A stretch of 23,889 nucleotides of DNA from Euryarchaeota archaeon UBA169 (lineage in GTDB: Archaea > Thermoplasmatota > Poseidoniia > MGIII > CG-Epi1): the NCBI GenBank assembly GCA_002497685.1, contig DAEH01000002.1, forward strand, positions 1-23,889, read 5' to 3'. The notes under the pieces were generated by a model. It did not search any database, was not told where the DNA came from, and worked only from the letters and a program-made list of their open reading frames with translations. The position numbers and the translations under genes were made by a program. Position 1 is the first letter of the stretch. Every line of letters starts with the position of its first letter. Below are positions 7,798 to 15,508 of the stretch, piece after piece.

Positions 7798-8497
7798 CTT
7801 TTAAATTTGGATGAGCCTGGAAAAGCTTTCTAGGTACATCTGTTACTACAGACTGGATATCACTGTTTATTAAATCTTTTAAAAGAAATAAATCATTAAC
7901 CGTCCAAAGTTGTATGGGTATTCCTAAATTTTCGAATCGTTTCATTAAACCCATTTCGTATATTTTATAAAATGGAGATATGAAATCTGCTTTCGAATAA
8001 TGAAATTCCGTCATAAATATAGATTCTTTGAGTATTCTGTAAAAAACTCGATAATTAATCGAGTCTCCTATCAATAAACCTGCAGTGATTTTAGAATCTA
8101 AAGTCTTAACTTTTCTAACAACTGAGGGTAAAAAAGAAGTTACAAATATTTTATCATAACTAAAAGTAGACGTTAGTAGATTAACTATTTTATCTTCAAA
8201 TCCTTTCTCTTTAATTTCTAGGTTTACTCCTACTTTATCTTTACAAATATCAATAACTTCCTCAATTTTACATATTGATTTCTTTAAATTTTTCAAAACA
8301 TCATAAGTTAAATCTGAAATCATTCTATTGTCTACTGTTGCATCGTGATGACAAACTAAACGTCCGTCTTTTGTACTTCTAACATCGAATTCAATCATAT
8401 CTACCCCTAACTTAATCGCCTCTTGAATTCCTATTAAAACATTCTCAGGACTAACCAAATCAACCTTTCCTCTATGCGAAATAATTAGGGGAGACAT
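7790..8497 (-). CDS. Glycerophosphodiester phosphodiesterase family protein
   Basis: A TIM-barrel GDPD-family enzyme, which hydrolyses glycerophosphodiesters to glycerol-phosphate and an alcohol. The catalytic pieces are visible: H8-R9-G10, P17-E18-N19, E36-F37-D38, and H50-H51-D52 within DGRLVCHHDATVDN, plus VNLEIKEKG for a further metal ligand. There is no signal peptide, so it should act in the cytoplasm, perhaps in recycling polar lipid head groups. At 235 residues it is at the short end of the family. It is the first gene of the operon that continues into pus10 (8-bp overlap). A TATA-like sequence at 8515-8528 is centred about 25 bp before its ATG. Confidence 0.9.
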   Translation of the reverse strand: MSPLIISHRGKVDLVSPENVLIGIQEAIKLGVDMIEFDVRSTKDGRLVCHHDATVDNRMISDLTYDVLKNLKKSICKIEEVIDICKDKVGVNLEIKEKGFEDKIVNLLTSTFSYDKIFVTSFLPSVVRKVKTLDSKITAGLLIGDSINYRVFYRILKESIFMTEFHYSKADFISPFYKIYEMGLMKRFENLGIPIQLWTVNDLFLLKDLINSDIQSVVTDVPRKLFQAHPNLKDV

Positions 8498-8514
8498 ACA
8501 TAGCCATACAGATG

Positions 8515-8528
8515 TTTAAATATTAAAT
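8515..8528. promoter_or_regulatory. AT-rich promoter between divergent GDPD and HEAT-repeat genes
   Basis: tttaaatattaaat lies 18-31 bp before the GDPD ATG (8497), the right distance for a leaderless minus-strand transcript. It is about 29-42 bp before the plus-strand ATG at 8557, so it could also serve that gene with a short leader. Confidence 0.45.
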
Positions 8529-8556
8529 ACTCTAAGTAGATAAAGGTTTGATTAAA

Positions 8557-9495
8557 ATGGAAAGTGATTCTAATTTTAGCGGAAGTTCATCAAACAGGAT
8601 TCAAAATCTAGTCGAAGATTTAGGAGATGAAAATTTCGGAACACGCAATGAAGCATTAATGACACTAAAAGCAATGTTACCTACAAGTGAGGTTTCTATT
8701 TCAAACGCACTTGTTGAAGTGATAAGCGAACATGGAGATAATAAAGCTGGAAGCAATACCTCTTTTGTTAATAAAGGAGCTATTGAACTATTTCAAGACA
8801 TGTCAGAATTGGGACTTGAACCTCTCGTTAATGATTTACTGAAAGATGGAGATGTTTTTGCTAGAAGAGTTGCAACTGATGCAATGGGTAGAACTGGAAG
8901 AATGGCTGTTTTACCTTATCTCATTAATTGTATGAATGATGAGGATATGTATGTTAGATGGCAAGCTGCTAAAGGATTAGGGAGGTTTGCAGGGTCAAGT
9001 GATGCACGCGATGCTCTTGTTAGCAATATGGATGATTCTAAACCATACGTAAGAAAAAGAGTTGCAAGATCATTAGAAACCTTTGGAGGAACTGGCCCAA
9101 TAGATGAAAAAGTCAAAGGCCCAATGGAAGAAGATGGCAAAGGAGATATTGATGGCGATGGAATACCTGATTCTGAAGATAAGAAACCAAGAAAAGCTAA
9201 TAAGAAGAAGAGTAAGAGCAAAGGCGATGATTTAGCCAGAATTGCTGAAAAAAAAAGTAGCATTGACTTTGAGACACTAGGCAAAGCAAGTGAGGAAGAC
9301 AAAGACGATTTGAAAACTATAAAGGGTATTGGACCGTTCTTAGAACAGAAGCTTAACGCGTTGGGAATATACACATACAAACAAATTTCAAACATGACGC
9401 CTGAACTCGAAGATCAAGTCAACGAAGCCATTGAATTTTTCCCTGGAAGAATTAAAAGGGACAATTGGGTTAAGCAAGCTAAAGACTTAAACTAA
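8557..9495 (+). CDS. HEAT-repeat protein with C-terminal helix-hairpin-helix domain
   Basis: The 312-residue protein has three parts. Residues about 15-180 are helical HEAT-type repeats, clearest in LEPLVNDLLKDGDVFARRVA, LPYLINCMNDEDMYVRWQAA and DALVSNMDDSKPYVRKRVAR. Residues 181-250 form a charged linker containing DIDGDGIPDSED (197-208), like the Ca-binding D-x-D-x-D-G motif of thrombospondin type-3 repeats, then a Lys-rich stretch. Residues 251-312 are a helix-hairpin-helix module: LKTIKGIGPFLEQKLNALGI then FFPGRIKRDNWVKQAK, a domain found appended to many unrelated proteins. The ATG at 8557 is preferred to the TTG at 8548, which sits too close to the AAGG at 8543. A DNA- or protein-scaffold role is inferred. 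The stop lies 2 bp from that of asnS. Confidence 0.8.
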   Translation: MESDSNFSGSSSNRIQNLVEDLGDENFGTRNEALMTLKAMLPTSEVSISNALVEVISEHGDNKAGSNTSFVNKGAIELFQDMSELGLEPLVNDLLKDGDVFARRVATDAMGRTGRMAVLPYLINCMNDEDMYVRWQAAKGLGRFAGSSDARDALVSNMDDSKPYVRKRVARSLETFGGTGPIDEKVKGPMEEDGKGDIDGDGIPDSEDKKPRKANKKKSKSKGDDLARIAEKKSSIDFETLGKASEEDKDDLKTIKGIGPFLEQKLNALGIYTYKQISNMTPELEDQVNEAIEFFPGRIKRDNWVKQAKDLN

Positions 9496-9497
9496 AA

Positions 9498-10838
9498 TTA
9501 AGGCGTTGTTCTACGCATAGTACGTGGGAAAGGAATTACATGCTTAATATGATCAGAACCGCATATCCAACTTACAGTTCTATCTATACCAAGTCCAAAA
9601 CCTGAGTGAGGCACACTGCCGAATTTTCGAATATCTAAATACCAACCATATGATTCGGGTTCTAAACCTTCTTCTCTGATTCTTTCAGTTAGCTCTTCTG
9701 GAGACCAAACTCTTTCACCTCCACCTATAATCTCTCCATAACCTTCCGGGGCCAAAAGGTCATGGCAAACCAATGATCTAGAATCATTAGGATCGGGCCT
9801 ATGATAAAATCCTTTTTCACGAGGGAAGTTTGTAATATACATTGGAGACTTTAAGTCCTGAGTTAGTGCTTTTTCCTCTTTATATCCAAAGTCATCTCCC
9901 CAAGACAAATCAAATCCCATTGAATTTAATTTCTTAAGAACAGCTTCATAAGTCATCCTCTCAAATGGTGCCTTAATATTTTCTAAAACTGTGATATCTC
10001 TGCCCAATATCTCCAGCTCTTTTCGATTAGAAGATAATACTGAATTAATAATATGCATAATCATACCTTCTTCCAATTCCATCATTTGATGATTATGTAA
10101 CCAAGCTGATTCAACTTCTGCATGCCAAAACTCTGTCAAATGTCTGCGTGTTCTCGACTTCTCAGCACGAAATGAAGGCGCTAATGTAAAAATATTCTCT
10201 AATCCAAACATAGTAGCTTCAGCATACAATTGCCAAGATTGGCTTAAATGTGCATAAAATTTTTGACCTGTTTTTTCCTTGTCATCATCATAATATACAT
10301 TGAAAAGTGTGGAACCACCCTCACAAGCCGATGTTGTAAAACTTGGAGATTGAATCTCCGTGAATTTATTATCTGTCCAATAATCTCTAAAGGCTTTGAA
10401 AACTGTTGACCTGATTTTCAAAGACGCTACCATTTTCTGACTTCGAAGCCATAAATGTCTGTTATTCAATAAATGTTCATCACTTTGATCCTTGGTTATT
10501 GGAAAGGTATCTGCGAAATGAAACACTTGAAAATCTGTAGCCCTTATTTCCCAGCCACCAGGCGCTCTATCATCTTTTGCTGGAGTGCCCTTAACTATTA
10601 TTGAAGACTCAATTAACGCCTTTCTGGCATTTGCAAACGAATCTTCACTAACATTTTGCTTGGACACCGTAGTTTGAATACTACCTGTAGAATCTCTTAA
10701 TACAATAAATGCCAATTTTCCTGATGAACGTGTGCGATAAATCCAACCCCTAACTAACACTTCTCCGTCGCATTCACCCGCAAGAATTTTGCCTATTTGC
10801 GTAAAATCGCCATGATTTGGAAATTCAGGATATGACAT
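9498..10838 (-). CDS. asnS: Asparaginyl-tRNA synthetase
   Basis: A class II aminoacyl-tRNA synthetase that charges tRNA-Asn. The N-terminal OB-fold anticodon-binding domain (GEVLVRGWIYRTRSSGKLAF, IVLRDSTGSIQ) is followed by the catalytic core. Motif 2, FRAEKSRTRRHLTEFWHAEVE, has the K-S-x-T-R-R form of AsnRS rather than the H-x-T-x-R-H form of AspRS. Then come IIGGGERVW and motif 3, GFGLGIDRTVSWICG. An upstream TTG at 10895 would add 19 residues that do not look like the family, so the ATG at 10838 is used; a TATA-like box 27 bp before it agrees. The resulting 446 residues is normal. AspRS with relaxed specificity is the alternative, considered unlikely from motif 2. Confidence 0.93.
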   Translation of the reverse strand: MSYPEFPNHGDFTQIGKILAGECDGEVLVRGWIYRTRSSGKLAFIVLRDSTGSIQTTVSKQNVSEDSFANARKALIESSIIVKGTPAKDDRAPGGWEIRATDFQVFHFADTFPITKDQSDEHLLNNRHLWLRSQKMVASLKIRSTVFKAFRDYWTDNKFTEIQSPSFTTSACEGGSTLFNVYYDDDKEKTGQKFYAHLSQSWQLYAEATMFGLENIFTLAPSFRAEKSRTRRHLTEFWHAEVESAWLHNHQMMELEEGMIMHIINSVLSSNRKELEILGRDITVLENIKAPFERMTYEAVLKKLNSMGFDLSWGDDFGYKEEKALTQDLKSPMYITNFPREKGFYHRPDPNDSRSLVCHDLLAPEGYGEIIGGGERVWSPEELTERIREEGLEPESYGWYLDIRKFGSVPHSGFGLGIDRTVSWICGSDHIKHVIPFPRTMRRTTP

Positions 10839-10861
10839 AAAGTCGTTGAATAGGTATGTCC

Positions 10862-10870
10862 AAATAATAC
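10862..10870 (-). promoter_or_regulatory. TATA-like box for asnS
   Basis: On the minus strand this reads gtattattt. It is centred about 27 bp before the asnS ATG, so the mRNA should be leaderless. Confidence 0.4.
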
Positions 10871-10880
10871 TTCCCGCAAT

Positions 10881-10889
10881 ATTAATTAA
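10881..10889 (+). promoter_or_regulatory. TATA-like box for the zinc-ribbon gene
   Basis: attaattaa is centred about 28 bp before the ATG at 10913 and supports that start over the TTG at 10898. Confidence 0.4.
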
Positions 10890-10912
10890 CGTCAAGTTTG
10901 TATAATTTTTGT

Positions 10913-11125
10913 ATGTATGGTGTTATATGTTGCCCGAAGTGCAGATTTGTAACTGGAATCGATTTGCAATTTAAAACAAAAAAATGCATTAAATGCAATT
11001 ACAGTATTTCTCTTAAAAAAGTACGGATTATCTTCAAAACGGAGGACAATAATGAACTGGGGAATCTAATTATAAATGCAAAAAGAAGAGTGGAAAGCGG
11101 GAATTTATTTGTTGATTCAGAGTAG
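10913..11125 (+). CDS. Small zinc-ribbon protein, DUF1922/DUF5817-like
   Basis: Seventy residues from the ATG at 10913. C7-x2-C10 (ICCPKC) and C25-x2-C28 (KCIKC) form a zinc ribbon. They are followed by a basic strand KKVRIIFKTEDNNELGNLI and a helix with AKRRVESG. The pattern MYxVIxC..C, a paired C-x2-C, then a strand with a T-E-D-type turn resembles the small archaeal DUF1922/DUF5817 proteins, whose biochemical function I do not know. An in-frame TTG at 10898 would add five residues but lies inside the putative promoter spacing. It precedes eL41 by 44 bp, so it may be linked to translation, though eL41 appears to have its own TATA box. Confidence 0.7.
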   Translation: MYGVICCPKCRFVTGIDLQFKTKKCIKCNYSISLKKVRIIFKTEDNNELGNLIINAKRRVESGNLFVDSE

Positions 11126-11158
11126 GTCGCATTTTAAATACAGTGGGCGAGTGCGACC
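11125..11158. promoter_or_regulatory. Perfect 7-bp inverted repeat around a TATA box upstream of eL41
   Basis: GGTCGCA at 11125-11131 and TGCGACC at 11152-11158 are exact reverse complements separated by 20 bp. ttttaaata at 11132-11140 lies between them and is centred 34 bp before the eL41 ATG. These are unusually GC-rich arms for this region. A repressor site framing the promoter, or a hairpin at the end of the zinc-ribbon transcript, would both fit. Confidence 0.45.
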
Positions 11159-11169
11159 ATCCTAATAAT

Positions 11170-11274
11170 ATGAAGAGAAGCTCTCGAGTATGGAAAAAAG
11201 CCGGAAAACAACGTTGGAAATGGCGTAAGAAGAAAATGCGCCGTCGTAAGCGTGAGAGAAGGCGTAACAAGTAG
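11170..11274 (+). CDS. rpl41e: Ribosomal protein eL41 (34 residues)
   Basis: A very short frame encoding 34 residues, almost all Arg, Lys and Trp. The last 22, QRWKWRKKKMRRRKRERRRN plus a final K, closely follow the eL41 consensus of W-x-K-K-R-M-R-R-x-K-R-K-R-R. eL41 is the smallest ribosomal protein, a single helix bridging the two subunits, and is often missed in annotation. Here the core is preceded by about 12 extra residues (MKRSSRVWKKAG). It has a TATA box at 11132-11140, a terminal TAG, and lies between a zinc-ribbon gene and pheT. Codon use favours CGT and AAG, unlike the AGA/AAA-rich neighbours, which fits a highly expressed ribosomal gene. Confidence 0.85.
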   Translation: MKRSSRVWKKAGKQRWKWRKKKMRRRKRERRRNK

Positions 11275-11300
11275 TTTTGAAGAAGATTTGGACACATTTC

Positions 11301-11308
11301 CTTATAAC
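11301..11308 (+). promoter_or_regulatory. TATA-like box for pheT operon
   Basis: cttataac is centred about 27 bp before the pheT ATG at 11331, predicting a leaderless transcript for the pheT-priS-rnhB chain. Confidence 0.5.
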
Positions 11309-11330
11309 ACCTTCACGATAGGATTCCAGA

Positions 11331-12944
11331 ATGCCAGTCATTAACATAGTCCTAGAAGATTTAAATCGAATGCTAAAAGATAGGTTGTCTCCAACTGATT
11401 TTGCGAATATTATTCCCAAAATAGGGGCTGATCCAGATGAAATTAATGATTTAGAAGCAATTGTCGAGTTTTTTCCAGATAGGCCTGATTTACTTTCAAC
11501 TGAGGGAGTTGCACGAGCTTTACGGGCATTTACTGAACAAAAATTAGGTTTAGTTGAATATGAAGTAAAACCTCCAACAACTCAAATATTTGTTTCTGAA
11601 GAAGTATTGGAAATTCGACCTTCCATCTCTGGTGGAGTTGTAAGGGGTCTTACACTTGATAATGTAGCAATAAAGTGTCTAATGGAACTACAAGAAAAAC
11701 TACATGTAACTCTGGGTAGGAAGAGAAAGAAAGTATCTATTGGCATTCATGACTTATCTAAATTAGAAGGGCCATTTAGTTATGATACTTGTTCCCCACA
11801 TGAGCCTGCATTTGTTCCTTTACAGAAAGACTACGAAATGACTCCTCAAGAAATATTAGAGGAACATCCAAAAGGTGTTGAATATGCTCATTTACTATCT
11901 GAATTCAATAAATATCCTATTATCAAAGATTCAAATGATGAAGTAGCATCACTGCCACCTATAATTAATGGAGCTTTAACAACTATAACTGAGGATACTA
12001 CTGATGTATTGATTGATGTTACGGGCCTCGATGATAATGCTGTAGACTCATGTCTCAAAATCGTAGCTGCAGCTTTAGTAGAGAGAGGAGGCGTAATAGA
12101 ACAAATCGAAGTGAAGTTTCCATCTGAGAACAAAGTTGTCCCATCAATGGAGCCAACTGTGCATGAAATTGAAAATAAATATCTTGTAAAATTGTTAGGA
12201 TTTGATCCTGGACAATTTGTCATATTTAAAGCATTTAGAAAATGTGGTATGGAACCTGAACTAAGTGGGGAAACTTGGAGGGTGAAAGTTCCGGCCTATA
12301 GGGCTGACATTCTACATCCTATCGATTTACTTGAAGAAGTATCTATTGGAATAGGATATGATGAATTTCCTGAATCATTACCAAAAGAAACACTCTTTGG
12401 TAAATCTCTAGAATCAAGGAAACGCGAAGCGAATTGCAGAGAAATAATGCTAGGGTTAGGATTTCAAGAAGTAGTTACTCTTACACTAACCTCTAAAAAA
12501 ATGCTTCATGAATATACTCAAAGAGAAAGTGATAATGAAACTGAAGTAGCAAACCCTGTTACTGAAGATTACCACATACTAAGATCAAGCATACTGCCAA
12601 ATTTACTCGAATTGCTGAAAAATAATAAGCATCGTGAATTGCCACAAAGGGTCTTTGAAATAGGACAAATTGTTAAAATGCACACAAATCTACAATCACT
12701 TGCATGGATGCAAATTGCAAGTAAAAATACATTTTCCCAATCTCGAACTATTTCTGAAAGTATTGCTCTAAGACTTCGAATATCTGGCGATTCTAAAGAA
12801 TGCGATGATCCCATTTTTATTCCTGGTAGAGGTATTGAAATTGGTAACGGTAAAGTGTTGCTTAAATATGGTGAAATACACCCATTCACCATTGAGAAAT
12901 TTGAATTAGGATATCCGGTTATTGGTGGAGAAATTCATTGGTAA
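11331..12944 (+). CDS. pheT: Phenylalanyl-tRNA synthetase beta subunit
   Basis: The beta chain of the PheRS alpha2-beta2 enzyme, of the shorter archaeal/eukaryotic type (537 residues) without the bacterial N-terminal tRNA-binding EMAP-like domain. Visible parts are the N-terminal EFFPDRPDLLSTEGVARALR, the B3/4 editing-type region (SIGIHDLSKLEGPFSYD), a B5 domain with VPAYRADILHPIDLLEEVSIGIGYD, and the catalytic-like core with ANPVTEDYHILRSSILPNLLELL and LPQRVFEIGQIV. Its partner PheS is encoded 6.4 kb away on the other strand. The stop lies inside the start region of the next gene, and a promoter-like TATA sits 27 bp upstream. It begins a tightly packed chain of five plus-strand genes. Confidence 0.96.
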   Translation: MPVINIVLEDLNRMLKDRLSPTDFANIIPKIGADPDEINDLEAIVEFFPDRPDLLSTEGVARALRAFTEQKLGLVEYEVKPPTTQIFVSEEVLEIRPSISGGVVRGLTLDNVAIKCLMELQEKLHVTLGRKRKKVSIGIHDLSKLEGPFSYDTCSPHEPAFVPLQKDYEMTPQEILEEHPKGVEYAHLLSEFNKYPIIKDSNDEVASLPPIINGALTTITEDTTDVLIDVTGLDDNAVDSCLKIVAAALVERGGVIEQIEVKFPSENKVVPSMEPTVHEIENKYLVKLLGFDPGQFVIFKAFRKCGMEPELSGETWRVKVPAYRADILHPIDLLEEVSIGIGYDEFPESLPKETLFGKSLESRKREANCREIMLGLGFQEVVTLTLTSKKMLHEYTQRESDNETEVANPVTEDYHILRSSILPNLLELLKNNKHRELPQRVFEIGQIVKMHTNLQSLAWMQIASKNTFSQSRTISESIALRLRISGDSKECDDPIFIPGRGIEIGNGKVLLKYGEIHPFTIEKFELGYPVIGGEIHW

Positions 12945-13351
12945 GATTGCCAGTATGCTTTGAATCTAGAACTACTGCTGCTTCTTTTAGAAAAATATTA
13001 GAACAAAAAGGCTACAGCTACAAAAGATCAACTAGTAGCAAAACTTATACTAAAGTTTCCTTTGTAATTGCTCACGAAAGAACAGCTATGGTTCACAGAT
13101 ATATCATCGAAGAGTCTGAATTAGAAGCTGATATTTGGGAAGAAAATCCTAGTTCAGGCAATGTGACATATATCGAAATAAGAGGCGATAACGAAAGTGT
13201 AAAGAATGAGCTTTTGAAAGAATTCGCTTTATCATTACCACGAAAACCTTGGGAATATACCTTCACTCAAAGATTGAGAAATGGTTGGTTTAGTCAGGGA
13301 ATCTTCAGAGCTAAATCAAAGTGGGAGGAAGCGTTGAATGAGTTTACTTAA
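12938..13351 (+). CDS. Uncharacterised protein between pheT and priS
   Basis: A 137-residue protein I do not recognise. The TTG at 12938 is chosen because GGTGGAG lies 7 bp before it; a second TTG at 12947 is possible. It overlaps the pheT end by 7 bp and the priS start by 14 bp, so it is firmly within the operon. The sequence alternates basic helices and strands: FESRTTAASFRKILEQKGY, then VSFVIAHERTAMVHRYIIEE, VTYIEIRGDNESVKNELLKE, and an aromatic C-terminus PWEYTFTQRLRNGWFSQGIF. There is one cysteine, no signal and no membrane segment. A small alpha/beta protein acting with the primase or with tRNA synthesis is only a guess from position. Confidence 0.75.
   Translation: MVRLPVCFESRTTAASFRKILEQKGYSYKRSTSSKTYTKVSFVIAHERTAMVHRYIIEESELEADIWEENPSSGNVTYIEIRGDNESVKNELLKEFALSLPRKPWEYTFTQRLRNGWFSQGIFRAKSKWEEALNEFT
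13323..13328 (+). promoter_or_regulatory. Shine-Dalgarno sequence of priS
   Basis: gggagg lies 9 nt before the ATG at 13338, inside the 3' end of the preceding gene, and complements the 3' end of archaeal 16S rRNA. It fixes the priS start. Confidence 0.65.
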
Positions 13352-14531
13352 AGAAATTGAACCTATTAAAACCAAAGATTTTTTACAGGATAAATTTAGA
13401 GAATATTATAACTCCGCAATAATTACACTGCCTCCTCGGTTCACTGCCAGAGAATGGGGATTTCTAAATTGGGGAGGTGGAGTGATGAATAGGCACGTAA
13501 AATTTAGTACTATGGCTGAACTTAAAAATTATTTGAAAAAAGTATCTCCGGCCCATTCATATCATTCAGTTGCTTATTATGAAGAACCTGGGAGTAAAGC
13601 AATGGTTGAGAAAAAGTGGCAAGGTGCTGATTTAATCTTTGATTTGGATGCCGACCATCTACCTGAGATGGAAGAGGTTAAGAAAGGGAAAATAACCTTT
13701 TCAAAGTTGATGGAATACATTCGAGAACAAACATTTAGACTTGTACATGATGTTCTACTTGGTGATTTTGGTTTAGATGAAAAAGATTTACTTATTACAT
13801 TCAGTGGAGGAAGAGGGTACCATGTTCATGTTAGAACGCCTTCTGTGCTTTCTCTTCCCTCTGGAGCTAGAAGAGAACTTTCAGACTACATGACTGGAAA
13901 AGGGCTAAATCTAGAAAATATTTTAATTGATGCTGGATATACAAAAGAGTATGCAATTAGAGGAAAAGGTATCGAAAGGAAAAATCTTGGAATAAAGAAA
14001 TTACCCCCAATAAACGCAAAGGGATGGAGTGGAATAATATCAAGAAAAATCAACAATATGCTTGATAATCTTAGATTGTATAAGGGCAAAGAATTAGAAG
14101 ATAAAGTAAAAGAAATAAAACTCGGAAAATCAAATATTAATCTTAAGGAAAGAAATGAAGATGTTTTTAACTCTTTGTCAAAAGGACAACAAAAGAACTT
14201 AGTCCGAATTGCAGTTAAAGAAGCAGCTATATTTCCCGATGAACCTGTTACTGGAGATGTTCATAGGCTAATTCGATTACCTGGATCACTTCATGGTGGA
14301 TCGGGGTTAAGAGTAACTACAATTACATCAAAAGATTTAGAAAATTTCGACCCTCTCATTAGTGCGGTAGTATTTGGTGAGAAGCTGATTAAAATAAGAT
14401 CGATTGTTGGACATCCAGTATCTATGGGGAATATTGCAAAGTTAATGCCAGGTACTGTTGTTGAAGTTCCTGAGAAAGCTGCAGTATACTTCATGGCCAG
14501 AAAATGGGCTAATTTGGTATTAGAAGCATGA
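13338..14531 (+). CDS. priS: DNA primase catalytic small subunit PriS
   Basis: The catalytic subunit of the archaeal/eukaryotic-type primase, which with PriL makes primers for DNA replication. The N-terminus has REYYNSAIITLPPRFTAREW. The metal-binding Asp pair is in DLIFDLDADHL, the nucleotide-binding loop in TFSGGRGYHVHVRTP, and the third Asp and base contacts in GDVHRLIRLPGSLHGGSGL. At 397 residues it is slightly longer than the usual 330-380. Unlike most archaeal PriS, which have a cysteine zinc knob after the DxD motif, this protein contains no cysteine at all, and the segment after DADHL is a Lys/Glu-rich helix. It overlaps the preceding gene by 14 bp and rnhB by 4 bp. Confidence 0.94.
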   Translation: MSLLKEIEPIKTKDFLQDKFREYYNSAIITLPPRFTAREWGFLNWGGGVMNRHVKFSTMAELKNYLKKVSPAHSYHSVAYYEEPGSKAMVEKKWQGADLIFDLDADHLPEMEEVKKGKITFSKLMEYIREQTFRLVHDVLLGDFGLDEKDLLITFSGGRGYHVHVRTPSVLSLPSGARRELSDYMTGKGLNLENILIDAGYTKEYAIRGKGIERKNLGIKKLPPINAKGWSGIISRKINNMLDNLRLYKGKELEDKVKEIKLGKSNINLKERNEDVFNSLSKGQQKNLVRIAVKEAAIFPDEPVTGDVHRLIRLPGSLHGGSGLRVTTITSKDLENFDPLISAVVFGEKLIKIRSIVGHPVSMGNIAKLMPGTVVEVPEKAAVYFMARKWANLVLEA

Positions 14532-15169
14532 TATGTGGCGTTGATGAGGCTGGAAAAGGGCCTGTAATGGGACCTATGGTTGTTGCAGCAGTTTCAATAG
14601 AAAATGCTAAAATGATTGAAGGATTAGGTTTCAAAGATTCAAAATTACTTACTCCCAGAAGAAGAAAGTCGCTATTTGAATTGATAAAAACCAATTATAG
14701 ATATGCCATTGAAATTATAGAACCTGAAGTAATTGATGAATATAGGAAAAATAACAAGCTCAACTTGCTAAACCGAAAAGCTTTTGAAAAAGTTATTATA
14801 AAATTAAACCCAAACATTGCATATGTTGATGCTGCAGATGTAAATGAAGAAAGGTTCGGAAGAGAAATAAAAAATAACTTAACCAATGAAAATGATACTG
14901 ATGTTATATCTATGCATAAAGCTGATAGTAAAATTCCAGTTGTAGCTGCAGCCTCCATAATTGCTAAGGAAACTAGAGAACTTGAAATTGAGAAACTTAA
15001 GAATGAAATCGGTGATTTTGGTAGTGGTTATCCTTCTGATGAAAGAACAATTAAGTTTTTGAAGAGCTACTTTCATGATAATTCAGAGTGGCCTGCAGGT
15101 ACTAGGAAAAGTTGGAAAACTATTGAACGGATTAGACCTGTAAAAAAGCTTAGCGATTTCGGTGACTAA
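14528..15169 (+). CDS. rnhB: Ribonuclease HII
   Basis: RNase HII cuts the RNA strand of RNA-DNA hybrids and single ribonucleotides in DNA, removing primers of the kind made by PriS just upstream. The active-site residues are visible: D6-E7 in GVDEAGKGPVMGP, D101 in AYVDAADVN and D133 in MHKADSKIPVVAAASIIAK. The C-terminal part has the usual GSGYPSDERT and a basic end. The 213-residue length is normal. Its ATG overlaps the priS stop (ATGA) with no clear Shine-Dalgarno sequence, so translation is probably coupled. The downstream gene begins immediately after its stop. Confidence 0.97.
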   Translation: MICGVDEAGKGPVMGPMVVAAVSIENAKMIEGLGFKDSKLLTPRRRKSLFELIKTNYRYAIEIIEPEVIDEYRKNNKLNLLNRKAFEKVIIKLNPNIAYVDAADVNEERFGREIKNNLTNENDTDVISMHKADSKIPVVAAASIIAKETRELEIEKLKNEIGDFGSGYPSDERTIKFLKSYFHDNSEWPAGTRKSWKTIERIRPVKKLSDFGD

Positions 15170-15508
15170 ATGAGTAATATCAAACAAATATTAGAACAAA
15201 AAGTATCTGAATTTAATGGTCGGATAAAAGACGAACCTAAATTTTCAGGAGTAATTGAAGGTAAAGAGAGAAGTATCTGTATATCGGTATCAGATGGTAA
15301 TAATTATACAACAAATTTAAAAGATATGCATTTAGAAATGTTCGAAGAATCTGAAGATACTAGTAAAGATCTTGTAGTGACTGCAACATCTGATGTTTTA
15401 ATCTCACTTATAAACAAAGAAATGTCTCCAATAAAAGCGTATATGACTGGTGAGTTGAAAGTTAAGGCTAGTCTTACTGATATGTTACTATTGAAAAAAT
15501 TATTCTGA
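15170..15508 (+). CDS. SCP2 (sterol carrier protein 2) domain protein
   Basis: A 112-residue protein whose second half matches the SCP2 lipid-binding fold: DLVVTATSDVLISLINKEMS, then PIKAYMTGELKVKASLTDML, ending LLLKKLF. SCP2 domains bind hydrophobic ligands in a tunnel; archaeal members have no known sterol and their ligands are unknown to me. No signal or membrane segment is present. The start codon is the base after the rnhB TAA, with GGTGA a few bases upstream. The 3' end overlaps the convergent ksgA gene by 9 bp. It ends the pheT-priS-rnhB chain, and the context gives no functional hint. Confidence 0.75.
   Translation: MSNIKQILEQKVSEFNGRIKDEPKFSGVIEGKERSICISVSDGNNYTTNLKDMHLEMFEESEDTSKDLVVTATSDVLISLINKEMSPIKAYMTGELKVKASLTDMLLLKKLF

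Noticed and set aside
8916..9395. Minus-strand 159-codon frame within the HEAT-repeat gene
   Set aside because: Leu/Ser-rich shadow sequence; the plus frame has HEAT and helix-hairpin-helix features.
10839..10895. TTG-initiated extension of AsnRS by 19 residues
   Set aside because: It does not resemble the family and would cover the likely promoter.
11162..11419. Minus-strand frames over eL41 and the pheT start
   Set aside because: They are opposite conserved genes and the pheT promoter, and encode no known pattern.
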